A stretch of DNA of 64,000 nt from Qipengyuania oceanensis (GTDB lineage Bacteria; Pseudomonadota; Alphaproteobacteria; Sphingomonadales; Sphingomonadaceae): the NCBI RefSeq assembly GCF_009827535.1, contig NZ_WTYN01000001.1, positions 1,550,001 through 1,614,000 of the forward strand, read 5' to 3'. Numbering within the stretch: the stretch's first letter is position 1; each line of letters starts with the position of its first letter. Both the position numbers and the translations under genes were made by a program. Under the pieces are notes generated by a model, which made no database searches, was not told the DNA's origin, and saw only the letters and a list, made by a program, of their open reading frames with translations. Below are positions 15,666 through 25,878 of the stretch, in pieces.

Positions 15666-16225
15666 ACTGGCGGGCCATTACTGGCGCGCTCGGGCTGATG
15701 GCGCTGGCCGGCTGCACGACCACGCACGAGGAAAACGTCGTCAACCAGGTAACGCACAACCACTATGCGGCTAGCGAGCGGGTGGAACAGGAAACGGCCG
15801 AGGCGATCGATACCGCGCTGATCGCGGTCTACGCCGCCATCTCCGGCCCGGTCGGGCAGGACCGCGACTGGGATGCGATGCGTGCCCTCTTCACGCCCGA
15901 TGCACGCCTGACCGCGATCACCCCGCGCGGGCTGATGGGCGGCACGGTAGAGGATTACATCGCGCGCTCCGGCCCGGTCCTGGTCCAGAGCGGCTTCACC
16001 GAACGCCAGCTCGATCGCCGGCTCGAGGTCTATGGCGATCTTGCCCATGCATGGTCGTCCTACGAGGGCCATTTCACCGGCACCGACGGCAAACCAGCGA
16101 GCGTGCGCGGCATTAACAGCTTCCAGCTGGTCCGCCAGGCCGACGGGCGATGGCTGGTGCAGTCGATCTTCTGGCAGGCCGAGACACCGGACAATCCCCT
16201 GCCGGACGACCTTTCCGGCCGATGA
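15662..16225 (+). CDS. Lipoprotein with SnoaL/NTF2-like domain
   Basis: A 187-residue protein with a lipoprotein signal (lipobox LAGC at about 15-18) and an NTF2/SnoaL-like cone fold in the rest: an early helix, RDWDAMRALFTPDARLTAI, a central VEDYIARSG helix, and a C-terminal sheet ending WLVQSIFWQAE. Such domains bind small ligands or carry hydrolase/isomerase activity; no catalytic set can be assigned. The start at 15662 overlaps scoA by ATGA and its own stop overlaps the next gene (ATGATG), so it is translated as part of the CoA-transferase operon. Confidence 0.8.
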   Translation: MNWRAITGALGLMALAGCTTTHEENVVNQVTHNHYAASERVEQETAEAIDTALIAVYAAISGPVGQDRDWDAMRALFTPDARLTAITPRGLMGGTVEDYIARSGPVLVQSGFTERQLDRRLEVYGDLAHAWSSYEGHFTGTDGKPASVRGINSFQLVRQADGRWLVQSIFWQAETPDNPLPDDLSGR

Positions 16226-17037
16226 TGGCGGTCGCTCGCCTCGCGACACTTATGCTCGCCTGTGCGAGCCTTTCGGGCTGCGTCGCAGCGGCCGCGATCC
16301 CGGTGCTGGCGGGGGGATCGATGCTGCGCAGCGAGGCGGTCACCGGCGACAAGCCCGCTGCACCCGCACCGCGCCAGCCGGTCGCGTCGACGCCCTCGGC
16401 CAATCCGGGGATCGTGATGACCGACCTGCGCGCCCTGCCCGAACCGGGCAGCGGCGACATCGCACAGGGGATGCGAGACAGGTCCGAGGCGCGTTCCTTC
16501 GACCAGTTCTACGGCTACGCGCTGGCACAGGCTTCGCTCGACCCGCTCGAGGCACCGATGCGCTCGGCGCTTCTCGACAGCCCCGGATCGCTGCAACCGG
16601 TGCGCCAGCATTGCACCACGGGCGACCCTCTCGTGCTGGTCGATCTCGATCCGGCAGGTGCCACCTTCGACCCCGCCACACCCGGCGCTGCGAGCCGGCC
16701 TCTCGCCGAAGTGCTCGCGGTCCTGCGCGCGCGGGGGCTCGGCGTTGCCTGGCTGTCCGATGCGCCCGAAGCAGCGGCCGATGCGGTTCGCGCAGCCTTG
16801 CGCGCCGGTCGCCTTGATCCGCAGGGTAGCGATAGGCTGCTGCTGGCCGACGGCAATACCAGCAAGCAGCAACGCCGACAGGCGCTTGCCGAGACTGCTT
16901 GCCCGGTGGCCGTCGCGGGCGACGACCGCGCCGATTTCGACGAACTCTACGCCTATCTGAAGAATCCCGAGGCCGCTTTCGAACTGAACGAGATGTTCGG
17001 TTCGGGCTGGTTTCTCACCCCTAATCCGTTCGACTGA
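16222..17037 (+). CDS. Lipoprotein with HAD-like (acid phosphatase) features
   Basis: A 271-residue predicted lipoprotein (lipobox LSGC, Cys at about 20). After a Pro/Ala linker, the C-terminal half looks like a HAD phosphatase of the P4/class B acid phosphatase kind: [11 protein letters not shown] in the place of the nucleophile DxD motif, an AWLSDAP strand end (motif II), KQQRR carrying a possible motif III lysine, and GDDRADFDE (motif IV). The first motif is imperfect, so activity is uncertain. It starts in the stop codon of the preceding gene and is followed 10 bases later by scoB. Confidence 0.6.
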   Translation: MMAVARLATLMLACASLSGCVAAAAIPVLAGGSMLRSEAVTGDKPAAPAPRQPVASTPSANPGIVMTDLRALPEPGSGDIAQGMRDRSEARSFDQFYGYALAQASLDPLEAPMRSALLDSPGSLQPVRQHCTTGDPLVLVDLDPAGATFDPATPGAASRPLAEVLAVLRARGLGVAWLSDAPEAAADAVRAALRAGRLDPQGSDRLLLADGNTSKQQRRQALAETACPVAVAGDDRADFDELYAYLKNPEAAFELNEMFGSGWFLTPNPFD

Positions 17038-17047
17038 AGGAAGATGC

Positions 17048-17704
17048 ATGTCCGATAGTGCCACCAAGACCGGCTGGACCCGCGATGAAATGGCCGCCCG
17101 CGCCGCGCGCGAGCTCAAGGACGGGTATTACGTCAATCTGGGCATCGGCATCCCGACGCTGGTCGCCAACCACATCCCCGAAGGCATGCAGGTCACTCTC
17201 CAGAGCGAGAACGGCATGCTCGGCATCGGGCCGTTCCCCTATCCCGACGAGGTCGACGCCGATCTCATCAACGCCGGCAAGCAGACGATCAGCGAGCTGC
17301 CGCATTCGGCCTATTTCGACAGCGCGGCGAGCTTCGCCATGATTCGCGGCGGGCACATCGACCTGACCGTCCTCGGCGCGATGGAAGTGGCGGAGAACGG
17401 CGACATCGCCAACTGGATGATCCCGGGAAAGATGATCAAGGGCATGGGCGGCGCGATGGACCTGGTCGCCGGGGTCAAGAAGATCATCGTCGTGATGGAC
17501 CACACCGCCAAGGACGGCAGCCCCAAGTTCATTCCCGAATGCACGCTGCCGCTGACCGGGCGCAATGTCGTCGACATGATCGTGACCAATCTCGCTGTGT
17601 TCCAGCGCCCGGACCACGACAGCCCTTTCAAGCTGGTCGAACGCGCGCCGGGGGTGAGCGCCGAAGAGATCGCCGCCAGCACGAGCGCCCATTACGTCAC
17701 CTGA
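17048..17704 (+). CDS. scoB: 3-oxoacid CoA-transferase subunit B
   Basis: A 218-residue beta subunit of the CoA-transferase. The catalytic glutamate lies in SENGMLG, preceded by the CoA-site sequence [20 protein letters not shown]; the C-terminal part has [20 protein letters not shown]. The start is ATG at 17048 with GAAGGAAG upstream. With scoA it makes acetoacetyl-CoA in the cytosol, for ketone-body, leucine or PHA-derived acetoacetate use. Confidence 0.95.
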   Translation: MSDSATKTGWTRDEMAARAARELKDGYYVNLGIGIPTLVANHIPEGMQVTLQSENGMLGIGPFPYPDEVDADLINAGKQTISELPHSAYFDSAASFAMIRGGHIDLTVLGAMEVAENGDIANWMIPGKMIKGMGGAMDLVAGVKKIIVVMDHTAKDGSPKFIPECTLPLTGRNVVDMIVTNLAVFQRPDHDSPFKLVERAPGVSAEEIAASTSAHYVT

Positions 17705-17769
17705 CAAAACGGGAGTTGCCAGCCCGCGCTCGCGGTCGCAGTGTATCGCCCGAATTGGGAGAGATATCG

Positions 17770-18909
17770 ATGGCGATGAACCGCGTATGCGAAATGACCG
17801 GGGCGGATTTTCCGCTATTTGCTTTCAGCCACTGCCGCGACGTGGTGGCGGCGGTCAGCAAGGCGGGCGGCTTCGGGGTGTTCGGGGCGACGCGGTTCGG
17901 CCCCGAGGAGCTCGAGGAAGAACTGCAGTGGATCGACGCGCATGTCGACGGCGCACCCTATGGCGTCGACGTGCTCGTACCCGAAGTCATCGATGCACGC
18001 GTAGCCGGTCTCAAGGACAACTCCGAGCGCGCCGCGGCGATCGACCCGTCCTATCGCGACTTCGCCTATGACCTGCTCACCAGCCATGGCGTGCCGAGCG
18101 AGCGGGAGTTGCCGCCGTTAGACGACCGCAAGGGCATCACGCCGGAGAACGGCCTCGCCCTGATGGAAGTCGCCTTCCGCCATCCGATCCGCTTGATCGC
18201 CAATGCGCTGGGCATCGCGCCTCCGCAGATGATCGAGGAAGGCAAGAAGCGCGGCGTGCCGGTCGCCGCGCTGGTCGGCGCGAAGGAACATGCGATCCGC
18301 CAGGCCGAGGCCGGGGTCGACATCATCGTTGCGCAGGGCGGCGAGGCCGGCGGCCATTGCGGCGAGGTATCGACGCTGGTGCTGATTCCCGAAGTCGTCC
18401 GCGCGCTGGGCAAAGCGGGTTACGATATTCCGGTGCTGGCCGCAGGCGGCATCATGACCGGCGGACAGATGGCGGGAATGATGGCCGCTGGCGCGCAAGG
18501 CGCATGGACCGGATCCGTCTGGCTGGCGACGCCCGAGGCCGAGACGAGCGAGACGTTCCGGGAGAAAATGGTTGCCGCGCGCAGCCGCGATACCGTCCGC
18601 TCGCGCAGCCGCACGGGCAAGCCCGCGCGCCAGTTGCGCACCCCGTGGCACGATGCCTGGGACGCGCCCGACGGTCCCGGAACGCTGCCGATGCCGCTGA
18701 TGGGGCTGGTCTCGGAGCCCAGCTTTGCCCGGATCGAGCAGGCGGCCGCCGCCGGCAATGCGGAAGCGCGCGAACTGGTGAGCTACTTCGTCGGCCAGGG
18801 CGTCGGGCTGATCGAACAGGTCCGCTCGAGCCGCCAAGTCGTACAGGATTTCCGCGAGGAGTATCTCGACGCGGTCGGGGCGCTGGCTGCCACCGTCGGC
18901 ATGGAATGA
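17770..18909 (+). CDS. Nitronate monooxygenase-like FMN enzyme
   Basis: A 379-residue TIM-barrel flavoprotein of the 2-nitropropane dioxygenase/nitronate monooxygenase family. Seen are the N-terminal PLFAFSHCRDVVAAVSKAGG, the phosphate-binding QGGEAGGHCGE loop and VLAAGGIMTGGQMAGMMAAGAQGAWTG (read across the second phosphate loop). The start is ATG at 17770 with GGGAGAG upstream. Substrates of such annotated genes vary and several act on enoyl-CoA compounds, which would fit the CoA-transferase neighbours on both sides. Confidence 0.88.
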   Translation: MAMNRVCEMTGADFPLFAFSHCRDVVAAVSKAGGFGVFGATRFGPEELEEELQWIDAHVDGAPYGVDVLVPEVIDARVAGLKDNSERAAAIDPSYRDFAYDLLTSHGVPSERELPPLDDRKGITPENGLALMEVAFRHPIRLIANALGIAPPQMIEEGKKRGVPVAALVGAKEHAIRQAEAGVDIIVAQGGEAGGHCGEVSTLVLIPEVVRALGKAGYDIPVLAAGGIMTGGQMAGMMAAGAQGAWTGSVWLATPEAETSETFREKMVAARSRDTVRSRSRTGKPARQLRTPWHDAWDAPDGPGTLPMPLMGLVSEPSFARIEQAAAAGNAEARELVSYFVGQGVGLIEQVRSSRQVVQDFREEYLDAVGALAATVGME

Positions 18910-18957
18910 CCGCGACGGTCACTTGACCGGCCGCGCGCCCGCCCGCAGGGCTGCGAT

Positions 18958-20112
18958 ATGTGGCTCGACGCTTCCCGCAATCCGAACTCCCCGCTCGCCG
19001 GGCTGAAAGTCCTCGAACTCGCGCGCGTGCTCGCCGGGCCGTGGTGCGGGCAGATCCTCGCCGATCTCGGCGCGGACGTGATCAAGGTCGAGGGGCCCGA
19101 CGGCGATACGACTCGCCACTGGGGCCCGCCGTGGATCGAACGCACGAACGCTGCGGGGGAGACGGTCCGCGAAGCCGCCTATTACCACGCGACCAATCGC
19201 GGGAAGCGCGACATCGTGGCCGACTTTCGCGATCCCGACGACCTCGAGCGGGTGAGCACCCTCGCGCAGGGCGCGGACGTGCTGCTGGAGAATTTCAAAA
19301 CCGGCACGCTGGCGAAGTTTGGCCTCGACCATGCAACGCTTTCCGCGATCAACCCGGCGCTGGTCTATTGCTCGATCACCGGCTTCGGTCACACCGGCCC
19401 GCGCGCCCACGAACCCGGCTACGACGTTCTCATCCAGGCGATGAGCGGGTTCATGTCGCTGACCGGCGAACCCGATGGCCAGCCGATGAAGATGGGGGTG
19501 TCCATCTCCGACCTGACTTGCGGCATGTGGGCGGCGAACGCGATCCAGGCGGCGCTGCTTATGCGGCACAGGACGGGTTTGGGCCAGCACATCGACATGG
19601 CGCTGCTCGATTGCTCGGTCAGCCTGCTGGCCAATCAGGCGATGTATTACATGACCACCGGTCAACAGCCGCCCCGGGCGGGCAATGGCCACGCGGTGGT
19701 GAGCGCCTACGGGGTCTACCCGGCCAGCGACGGACCCGTGATCCTCGCTCCGGCGAACGACAGCCTTTTTGCCAGACTGCTCCAGGCGCTCGGACGCGAC
19801 GACATGCTCGGCGACGAGCGCTTTGCGACCAACGAGGCGCGCCTCGCCAATCGCGAGGCGCTCGACCGGGAGATCGCCGGGACGACGGGCCGGATGACCC
19901 GCGAAGAATTGCTGACGCGCTGCGCGGATGCCGGCGTTCCGGCGGGTCCGATCAATGACCTGGAAGCAGTGTTCGCCGACCCGCAAGTCCGCCATCGCGG
20001 GCTTGCGCTGGACCTGCCGGGTGGTCTTCCCGGGCTGCGCACGCCCTTCTCGTTTTCGGACGCGGAACTGGCGATCGCCGATCCGTCCCCGACCTTCGGC
20101 GAGGACGACTAG
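18958..20112 (+). CDS. Class III CoA-transferase (CaiB/BaiF family)
   Basis: A 384-residue family III CoA-transferase. It shows the N-terminal LKVLELARVLAGPWCGQILADLGADVIKVE signature (here AGPWCGQILADLGADV as its core), the CoA-contact YYHATNRGKRDI, and the catalytic-aspartate region HIDMALLDCSVSLLANQ. It moves CoA between carboxylic acids in the cytosol. Acid specificity cannot be told from sequence. It is co-directional with, and 48 bases behind, the nitronate-monooxygenase-like gene, and convergent with the S9 peptidase. Confidence 0.9.
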   Translation: MWLDASRNPNSPLAGLKVLELARVLAGPWCGQILADLGADVIKVEGPDGDTTRHWGPPWIERTNAAGETVREAAYYHATNRGKRDIVADFRDPDDLERVSTLAQGADVLLENFKTGTLAKFGLDHATLSAINPALVYCSITGFGHTGPRAHEPGYDVLIQAMSGFMSLTGEPDGQPMKMGVSISDLTCGMWAANAIQAALLMRHRTGLGQHIDMALLDCSVSLLANQAMYYMTTGQQPPRAGNGHAVVSAYGVYPASDGPVILAPANDSLFARLLQALGRDDMLGDERFATNEARLANREALDREIAGTTGRMTREELLTRCADAGVPAGPINDLEAVFADPQVRHRGLALDLPGGLPGLRTPFSFSDAELAIADPSPTFGEDD

Positions 20113-20115
20113 CCG

Positions 20116-22044
20116 TCAGCTGGCAGGATTGTGCTTGTCGAGGAATTTCTCCATTTCCTCGAGGAACTGCGCCCGGTCCGCCATGCGCGAGAAGAAGTGA
20201 TCGCCTTCTGCCTGCTCGATGTAGACGACATCCTTGCCGGCGGCTTTCAGTTTCTCGGCCAGTTCGCGCGACTGGTTGATCGGCACCCGCCAATCCTCCT
20301 TGCCGTGCACGAGCAGGATCGGAATGCCGAACTTGTCGACGTGGTTGATGGGTGAAACCCGAGCCAGGTCATCTGCCCGTCCCAGCCAGTACTCGCGCGA
20401 TGATGGCCCGAAGTAGGAGTCGGACGAATAGCGCAGCATGCGCGGCATGTCCGAAACCCCCGCGAAACTGATAGCACAGCGGTAAATATCGGGATTGCGC
20501 TGCGCTGCGCGCATGGCGACGTATCCGCCGTAGGAACCGCCGACGATGCAGACGCGCTCCGGATCGGCCAGGCCCTTCTCGACCGCCCAGGTTACCGCGT
20601 CGTCGACGTCGTCCTGCATCTTGAGGCCCCATTCGCCGTCGCCAGCGTCCACGAACGCCTTTCCGAACCCGGTCGATCCGCGGTAATTGGGCTGGATGAC
20701 AGCGTAACCGCGATCGGCGAGGAACTGCGACCACCAGTCCCACCGCTCGATGTCGCGGGCCCGCGGGCCACCATGCGGCAGGACGATGAGCGGCAGGCCC
20801 TTGGCCTCCCTGCCCGGTGGAAGGGTCAGGATTGCCGGGATCTTGAGACCGTCGCGCGCGGAATAGGTAACGGTTGTCACCGAACCGTTGCCGCCCCGGG
20901 CAAGTTGTTCGAGCGGCTTTGCGAGCAGCCGGACATCCTTTTTCGCGACGTCGAGCAGGTAATATTCCGAGGGACCGGCAGCCGTGCCGATCGAGGCGAC
21001 GACGCGGTTGCGATCGTCGTCCGTGGTCAGGATCGACACTTTCTTTCCAGGAAAAGTCAGGTCGAGAAGCTCCTGCGCGGTCTTCAGCCTGGGGTCGATC
21101 CAGAAGTTCTGACGCACCGTGTCCACCCAGGTGTATCCGGCGAGTTCGCCGTCGACCGTGATAATGCCGTCAAGGTCGTAACCGTTGACGCCGTAGACCT
21201 TCTCGCCGAATGTCATTGTTTCCAGGTCGAGCTTGTAGGCCCCCTGGTATCCATCCACCGTTGCCAGCGCGATGGCGGACTTGCCGTCTTCGAGGAACAC
21301 CGACGGTACCGGCAGATCATCGTCGCCTTCCGCCCATGCACGCTCTTTCAGATTGCTGCCTGCGCCATCACGATAGATCAGACGGACCCTGCGGCCGCCG
21401 CGTTCGTGGCCCACGCCGAACCGGATCACCCCGTCAGCGTCGGTGTAGTAGTTGCGAACCTGCTCATGAGGGTTGAGCTCGAGGGAGAAGCGGTTCTTCG
21501 GCACATTCACGCGCATGACCAGTGGAAAGAATCCCGGGTCCTTCCAGAAAACCGAGGTCGGATAGGAAATCAGGATTTCTGGGTTTTCGTCGTCTCCGGT
21601 CCAGATGACGTTGCCGCCATTGGCGAGCGGCTTGTCCTTCTTCGATTCCAGAGTGTGCAGATCGGTCCCATCGGCCTTGAACGCGATAAGCCGGCTCATC
21701 TGGGTTTCCTCGCCGAAAAGGCTCCGTTCGGAAATCCGGCCGTCGAACACGACATTCAGGACGAGCCAGTCGTTTCCGACCCAGTCGATGTCCCAGATTT
21801 CTGTCTCTCCGGCACTGACCACCACCGGCTTGCTGGAGCCGTCCAGCCCGATGATCACCATCCGCTGTTCGCCGTCGACTGCCATTTCCACGGCGATCTT
21901 CGTCCCGTCGGGCGAAAGCGTCGGATTGCTGAAGGTCGGCAATGTGGCGAAATATTCGAGCGGCCGCTCTGCCAGCGCCTCGCTGGAGAACGTGGACAGC
22001 AGGAATGCGGCCACAATCATGGCCTTGATACGATGGATTTTCAA
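20116..22044 (-). CDS. S9 family (prolyl oligopeptidase-type) serine peptidase, exported
   Basis: A 642-residue protein with an N-terminal signal peptide (about 1-25, ending EALA), a seven-bladed propeller-like middle and a C-terminal alpha/beta hydrolase domain. Catalytic residues are Ser504 in GGSYGGY, Asp584 in HGKEDWRVP and His616 in EGDHFF. It cleaves oligopeptides in the periplasm. The start is TTG at 22044 behind a G-rich Shine-Dalgarno; the ATG at 22020 would remove the basic n-region of the signal. It lies 110 bases behind metK on the same strand. Confidence 0.92.
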   Translation of the reverse strand: MKIHRIKAMIVAAFLLSTFSSEALAERPLEYFATLPTFSNPTLSPDGTKIAVEMAVDGEQRMVIIGLDGSSKPVVVSAGETEIWDIDWVGNDWLVLNVVFDGRISERSLFGEETQMSRLIAFKADGTDLHTLESKKDKPLANGGNVIWTGDDENPEILISYPTSVFWKDPGFFPLVMRVNVPKNRFSLELNPHEQVRNYYTDADGVIRFGVGHERGGRRVRLIYRDGAGSNLKERAWAEGDDDLPVPSVFLEDGKSAIALATVDGYQGAYKLDLETMTFGEKVYGVNGYDLDGIITVDGELAGYTWVDTVRQNFWIDPRLKTAQELLDLTFPGKKVSILTTDDDRNRVVASIGTAAGPSEYYLLDVAKKDVRLLAKPLEQLARGGNGSVTTVTYSARDGLKIPAILTLPPGREAKGLPLIVLPHGGPRARDIERWDWWSQFLADRGYAVIQPNYRGSTGFGKAFVDAGDGEWGLKMQDDVDDAVTWAVEKGLADPERVCIVGGSYGGYVAMRAAQRNPDIYRCAISFAGVSDMPRMLRYSSDSYFGPSSREYWLGRADDLARVSPINHVDKFGIPILLVHGKEDWRVPINQSRELAEKLKAAGKDVVYIEQAEGDHFFSRMADRAQFLEEMEKFLDKHNPAS

Positions 22045-22154
22045 AGCGACCCCCCCGGGAATTCAGTCAACAGTGGACGAGCTTAATGCCCTGCCGCAGT
22101 TACGCCAGCAAAAATTTCACGTGCATTTCCTGCTGACGCCGAGTGCCTCCCGCT

Positions 22155-23420
22155 TCAGCCGATCGCAGCCTTCAACTCGTCGACCAGATCGGTGCGTTCC
22201 CACGGGAACAGCTCGCCTTCGGCCTGCCGACCGAAGTGGCCATAGGCCGCGCTCTGGCGGTAGATCGGCTTGTTGAGCCCGAGATGGGTGCGGATGCCGC
22301 GCGGGGTCAGGCCGCGCAGCGCCCCAATCGAGCCGATCGCCTTTTCCAGGCCCTCGTCGGTCACGCCCTCGGCAGCGGTGCCGTGGGTGTCGACGTATAG
22401 CGAAAGCGGCTTCGACACGCCGATCGCATAGGCGAGTTGGATGGTGCAGCGCTTGGCGAGGCCGGCTGCGACGATGTTCTTTGCCAGATAGCGCGCGATA
22501 TAGGCCGCGCTGCGGTCGACCTTGGTCGGGTCCTTGCCGCTGAACGCGCCGCCGCCATGCGGAGCCGCGCCGCCATAGGTATCGACGATGATCTTGCGCC
22601 CGGTCAGGCCGGCGTCGCCATCCGGCCCACCGATCTCGAACGCGCCGGTCGGGTTGATATGCCATTCGGTCCGCTCGGAGAGCCACCCGTCGGGCAGGAT
22701 CTCCGTCACGACACCCTTCACGTAGTCGCGCAATTCCGCGTATTTCGCAGGATCGGCGTATTCCCCGGTTTCGCAATAGCCGCGCTTGTGCTGCGTCGAG
22801 ACGACGATCGCCGTCGCTTCGACCGGCTTGCCATCCTCAAACCGCAGGGTGACCTGGCTCTTCGCATCGGGTTCGAGGAAGGGCGCGGCCCCACTCTTGC
22901 GGTCGGCAGCAAGGCGCGCGAGGATCTTGTGACTGTAATCGAGCGTCGCGGGCATGAGGTCGGGCGTCTCGTCGCAGGCGAAGCCGAACATGATGCCCTG
23001 GTCGCCCGCGCCTTCGTCCTTGTTCGAGCCTTCGCTCCCGGCATCGACGCCCTGCGCGATATGCATGCTCTGGCCGTGCAAATGGTTTTCGAAGGTCAGG
23101 GTCTGCCAGTGAAACCCGTCCTGCTCGTAACCGATTTCGCGCACGGTGCGGCGGACGGCCTTTTCGATCTCTTCCTTGGCACCCGGTGCCCAGCCCCCGT
23201 TTTCGGCCCACTCCGGCTTGTCCGCATCATACATCGGCGCACAGCGGATTTCGCCCGACAGGATCACCCGCTGGGTGGTCGTCATGGTCTCGCAGGCGAC
23301 GCGCGATTCGGGATCCTTGGCCAGCATCAGGTCGACGATCGCGTCGGAAATCTGGTCCGAGACCTTGTCGGGATGACCTTCGGAGACACTTTCGGAGGTG
23401 AAGAGATAATCGCTACGCAT
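22155..23420 (-). CDS. metK: S-adenosylmethionine synthetase
   Basis: 421 residues, longer than the E. coli enzyme (384) but in the range of alphaproteobacterial MetK. It makes SAM from methionine and ATP. Motifs are [18 protein letters not shown], the [10 protein letters not shown] hexapeptide region and the P-loop-like [19 protein letters not shown] at 23420 gives the conserved [19 protein letters not shown] start; an in-frame upstream extension is not supported. Only 40 bases separate it from lnt upstream on the same strand, too few for a typical riboswitch, so co-transcription with lnt is likely. Confidence 0.97.
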   Translation of the reverse strand: MRSDYLFTSESVSEGHPDKVSDQISDAIVDLMLAKDPESRVACETMTTTQRVILSGEIRCAPMYDADKPEWAENGGWAPGAKEEIEKAVRRTVREIGYEQDGFHWQTLTFENHLHGQSMHIAQGVDAGSEGSNKDEGAGDQGIMFGFACDETPDLMPATLDYSHKILARLAADRKSGAAPFLEPDAKSQVTLRFEDGKPVEATAIVVSTQHKRGYCETGEYADPAKYAELRDYVKGVVTEILPDGWLSERTEWHINPTGAFEIGGPDGDAGLTGRKIIVDTYGGAAPHGGGAFSGKDPTKVDRSAAYIARYLAKNIVAAGLAKRCTIQLAYAIGVSKPLSLYVDTHGTAAEGVTDEGLEKAIGSIGALRGLTPRGIRTHLGLNKPIYRQSAAYGHFGRQAEGELFPWERTDLVDELKAAIG

Positions 23421-23460
23421 GGGGCCCCATATAAAGAAAGCTTTATGTGTTGATCCCGGC

Positions 23461-25044
23461 CTAGCTGCTGCGCCTGCGCATGGCAACCAGCGAAGCGGCG
23501 ATCAGCAGCAGAGCCCAGCCGAGCGGCAGGATGTTCCCGGCACGCGCGAACAGTGTCGGTGCGACAGCGGGCGGGATGATCCCGTCGATCCGCTTCGCCT
23601 CGTGCCGGCCGATGTGCTGGCGGACCACGCCGCGTGCGTCGATGACGGCGCTGATACCGGTCGTGGTCGAGCGCAGCACCGGCAGCCCTTCCTCGATCGC
23701 GCGGAGCCGCGCCTGCGCCAGGTGTTGCGGCGGCCCCCAGGATCCGAACCAGCCGTCGTTGGAAGGATTGAAGATGTAGTCCGGGCGATCGTCACCATCG
23801 ACGACCTGGCCCGAGAAGATGATCTCGTAGCAGATCTGTACACCGGCCCTACCCCATTCGCCCAGTTCGAGCGTCTGCGGTCCGGGCCCGGGGAGGAAAT
23901 CGATCGTGCCGGCCACGAGCCGCGTGGCGCCGAGCGGTTCGAGCAGCCAGCGCAGCGCCAGATATTCGCCATAGGGGACGAGGTGCGCCTTGGCATAACT
24001 GCCGACGATGGCGCCCTGCGGGGTCAGCGCGGTCACCGAGTTGCGGGCGCCCACGGCACGATCCACTCCGTCGACTTCCTCGATCTCCAGATCGACAGCG
24101 CCGGTCAGCAGCAGGCTGCCCTCGCCGATCACCTTCCCGATCCGCCAGCGGGCGAAGCGCGGATCGCCGCCCGCGGTCATCTGGTCGTAGTAGCGCTGGG
24201 GATAGCCATCCTCCAGGTAATCGGGCACGCCGCTTTCCGGCCACAGCACGAGACGTGTGCTGCCCGGCCGGCTCGGCACGCTGAGCTGCGCGATGCGGGC
24301 GAACTGCTCCTCGTACTTGGTCGGGTCATCGAGCTCTTGCTGCCGCAGGTCCGGCTGGACCAGCGTGTAGGCAAGCGTGCCTTCGCGCTGCGCCGGACCG
24401 GGCGCATACATGCCCGCAACGAGTACCAGCGCGAGGATGCCGAGCGGGAGCCAGCGCCTGGCCAGCCCGAAAGCCAGCAAGCCGGTGGCAGCCAGCACGA
24501 CCAGACCGGATAGCGCGTAGGTCCCGGTCCACGGCAGCACCATCGCGATCCCCGGGCGCGCGGAGTCGCCGAGAAAGGCGAGCGCCAGCGGCCCCCAGGC
24601 ATAGCCCGTGAAAACCCAGCTCTTGAGCCATTCGCCCACGATCCAGCATCCCGCCAGCGCCACGCCCGTCCATGCGATCGACAAGCGGTGCCGCGTGAGC
24701 AGGAAGGCACCAAGCGTTGCGAGCCCCGGATAGACCGCGAGGTAGAGCGCGAGCAGCGGTACGGCGAGCCAGCCTAGCCAGGCCGGCATTGCAGCCTGGA
24801 AGGTGAAGGCGGTGGCGATCCAGAAATTGCCGACGGTGTAATGCCCGAGGCCGAAGAACCAGCCGGTGGCGAAGGCGCGCTTCGGGCCATTGGCATGGAT
24901 GGTCAGCCAGACCAGCAGGGCCATGCCGATCAGCGATAGCGGCCAAAGACCGACAGGGGTGAATCCGCAGGCGGCAATGCCTCCGCCGAGCAGCGCTGCA
25001 AGCCGCGGATGACGCAGCAGCAGGTCGCGCAAACGAGCGGTCAT
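23461..25044 (-). CDS. lnt: Apolipoprotein N-acyltransferase
   Basis: A 527-residue inner-membrane enzyme that adds the third acyl chain to lipoproteins. The N-terminal half has about eight hydrophobic helices. The C-terminal nitrilase-like domain has the Glu-Lys-Cys triad in [20 protein letters not shown] and [12 protein letters not shown], plus [11 protein letters not shown] at 25044 is preferred over a TTG at 25059. It lies between the DUF4167 gene and metK. It should mature the many predicted lipoproteins of this window. Confidence 0.95.
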   Translation of the reverse strand: MTARLRDLLLRHPRLAALLGGGIAACGFTPVGLWPLSLIGMALLVWLTIHANGPKRAFATGWFFGLGHYTVGNFWIATAFTFQAAMPAWLGWLAVPLLALYLAVYPGLATLGAFLLTRHRLSIAWTGVALAGCWIVGEWLKSWVFTGYAWGPLALAFLGDSARPGIAMVLPWTGTYALSGLVVLAATGLLAFGLARRWLPLGILALVLVAGMYAPGPAQREGTLAYTLVQPDLRQQELDDPTKYEEQFARIAQLSVPSRPGSTRLVLWPESGVPDYLEDGYPQRYYDQMTAGGDPRFARWRIGKVIGEGSLLLTGAVDLEIEEVDGVDRAVGARNSVTALTPQGAIVGSYAKAHLVPYGEYLALRWLLEPLGATRLVAGTIDFLPGPGPQTLELGEWGRAGVQICYEIIFSGQVVDGDDRPDYIFNPSNDGWFGSWGPPQHLAQARLRAIEEGLPVLRSTTTGISAVIDARGVVRQHIGRHEAKRIDGIIPPAVAPTLFARAGNILPLGWALLLIAASLVAMRRRSS

Positions 25045-25074
25045 CGGGCCTGGTCGCAACCCCGTGGGGACCGG

Positions 25075-25776
25075 TCAGCCGGCCGCGCTGGCTTCGCTGT
25101 CTTCGCTTACCCTGCGACGACGGCGCGGCGGCGCAGCCTCTTCGTCACCGGCACCGATCGACGGCGGAAGGACGCTCACGTCGATTTCCGCGCGCTTGCC
25201 GTTGGCGGCAGGCTTTTCGGCGCGCGGCTTGCGCGGCGAACGCGCACGCTTCTGGCGCGGCTGTTCATCGGTATCGTCGTCGTCGTCGGCGTCGTCGCCG
25301 TCATCCGAATCCGACATGTCTTCGCCGTCGTTCTCGTCTTCGTCGCGGCGCGAACGGCGGCGCTTCTGGCGTCCGTTGTCCTGATTGTCGTCGTCGCGAT
25401 CGCGGCGACCACGCGCCTGCTGGCGTCGGTTGTCGTTGCCGTCGTCCTCGTCCTGATCGTCGTCGTCGTCCGAATTGTCGCCGCGTTCCTGCTGGCGCTT
25501 GGTCCGCTGTTCGTCCTGGCGCGACTTGTTGTCGGAAATGACGCGGAAATAGTGATCGGCGAACTGCAGGTAGTATTCCGCCTGCACCCGGTCGCCATTG
25601 TGCTGGGCGTCCTGCGCCAGCTTCTTGTACTTGTCGAGCAGCTGCGGGGCATTGCCCCGTGCGCGACTGTCGATCCGGTTGGCCTGGTTGCCTCCGCCCT
25701 GGTTGCGATTTCCGCGGCCGCGACGGCGGTTATTGTTGTTGTTGCGATTGTTATTCAAAGGGAATGTATTCCTCAT
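25075..25776 (-). CDS. DUF4167 protein, low-complexity and strongly charged
   Basis: A 233-residue protein. A short folded segment (about 30-85: APQLLDKYKKLAQDAQHNGD and AEYYLQFADHYFRVI) is the DUF4167 core, a helical hairpin resembling a TPR. It is flanked by an Asn/Arg/Gly-rich N-terminus and a long disordered Asp/Arg tail with alternating acidic runs and RRR clusters. Such composition suits RNA or ribosome binding. The prfA-prmC-DUF4167 order is conserved in alphaproteobacteria, which supports a link with translation. The start is ATG at 25776. It is followed 30 bases later by lnt. Confidence 0.88.
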   Translation of the reverse strand: MRNTFPLNNNRNNNNNRRRGRGNRNQGGGNQANRIDSRARGNAPQLLDKYKKLAQDAQHNGDRVQAEYYLQFADHYFRVISDNKSRQDEQRTKRQQERGDNSDDDDDQDEDDGNDNRRQQARGRRDRDDDNQDNGRQKRRRSRRDEDENDGEDMSDSDDGDDADDDDDTDEQPRQKRARSPRKPRAEKPAANGKRAEIDVSVLPPSIGAGDEEAAPPRRRRRVSEDSEASAAG

Positions 25777-25878
25777 CCGGGACCGGCATCCGCACCCCTG
25801 CTGGTGCATGGCCGATCACATGATCCCTTGCCGCGGGGCACATGCCAAGCCGCGGACGCTCCTTATGCGCAGCAAAAC

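Noticed and set aside
23421-23460. Possible SAM-binding riboswitch ahead of metK
   Set aside because: Only 40 bases separate lnt and metK, with no pseudoknot-like pairing; too short for known SAM-I/II elements, and the small SAM/SAH fold is not visible.
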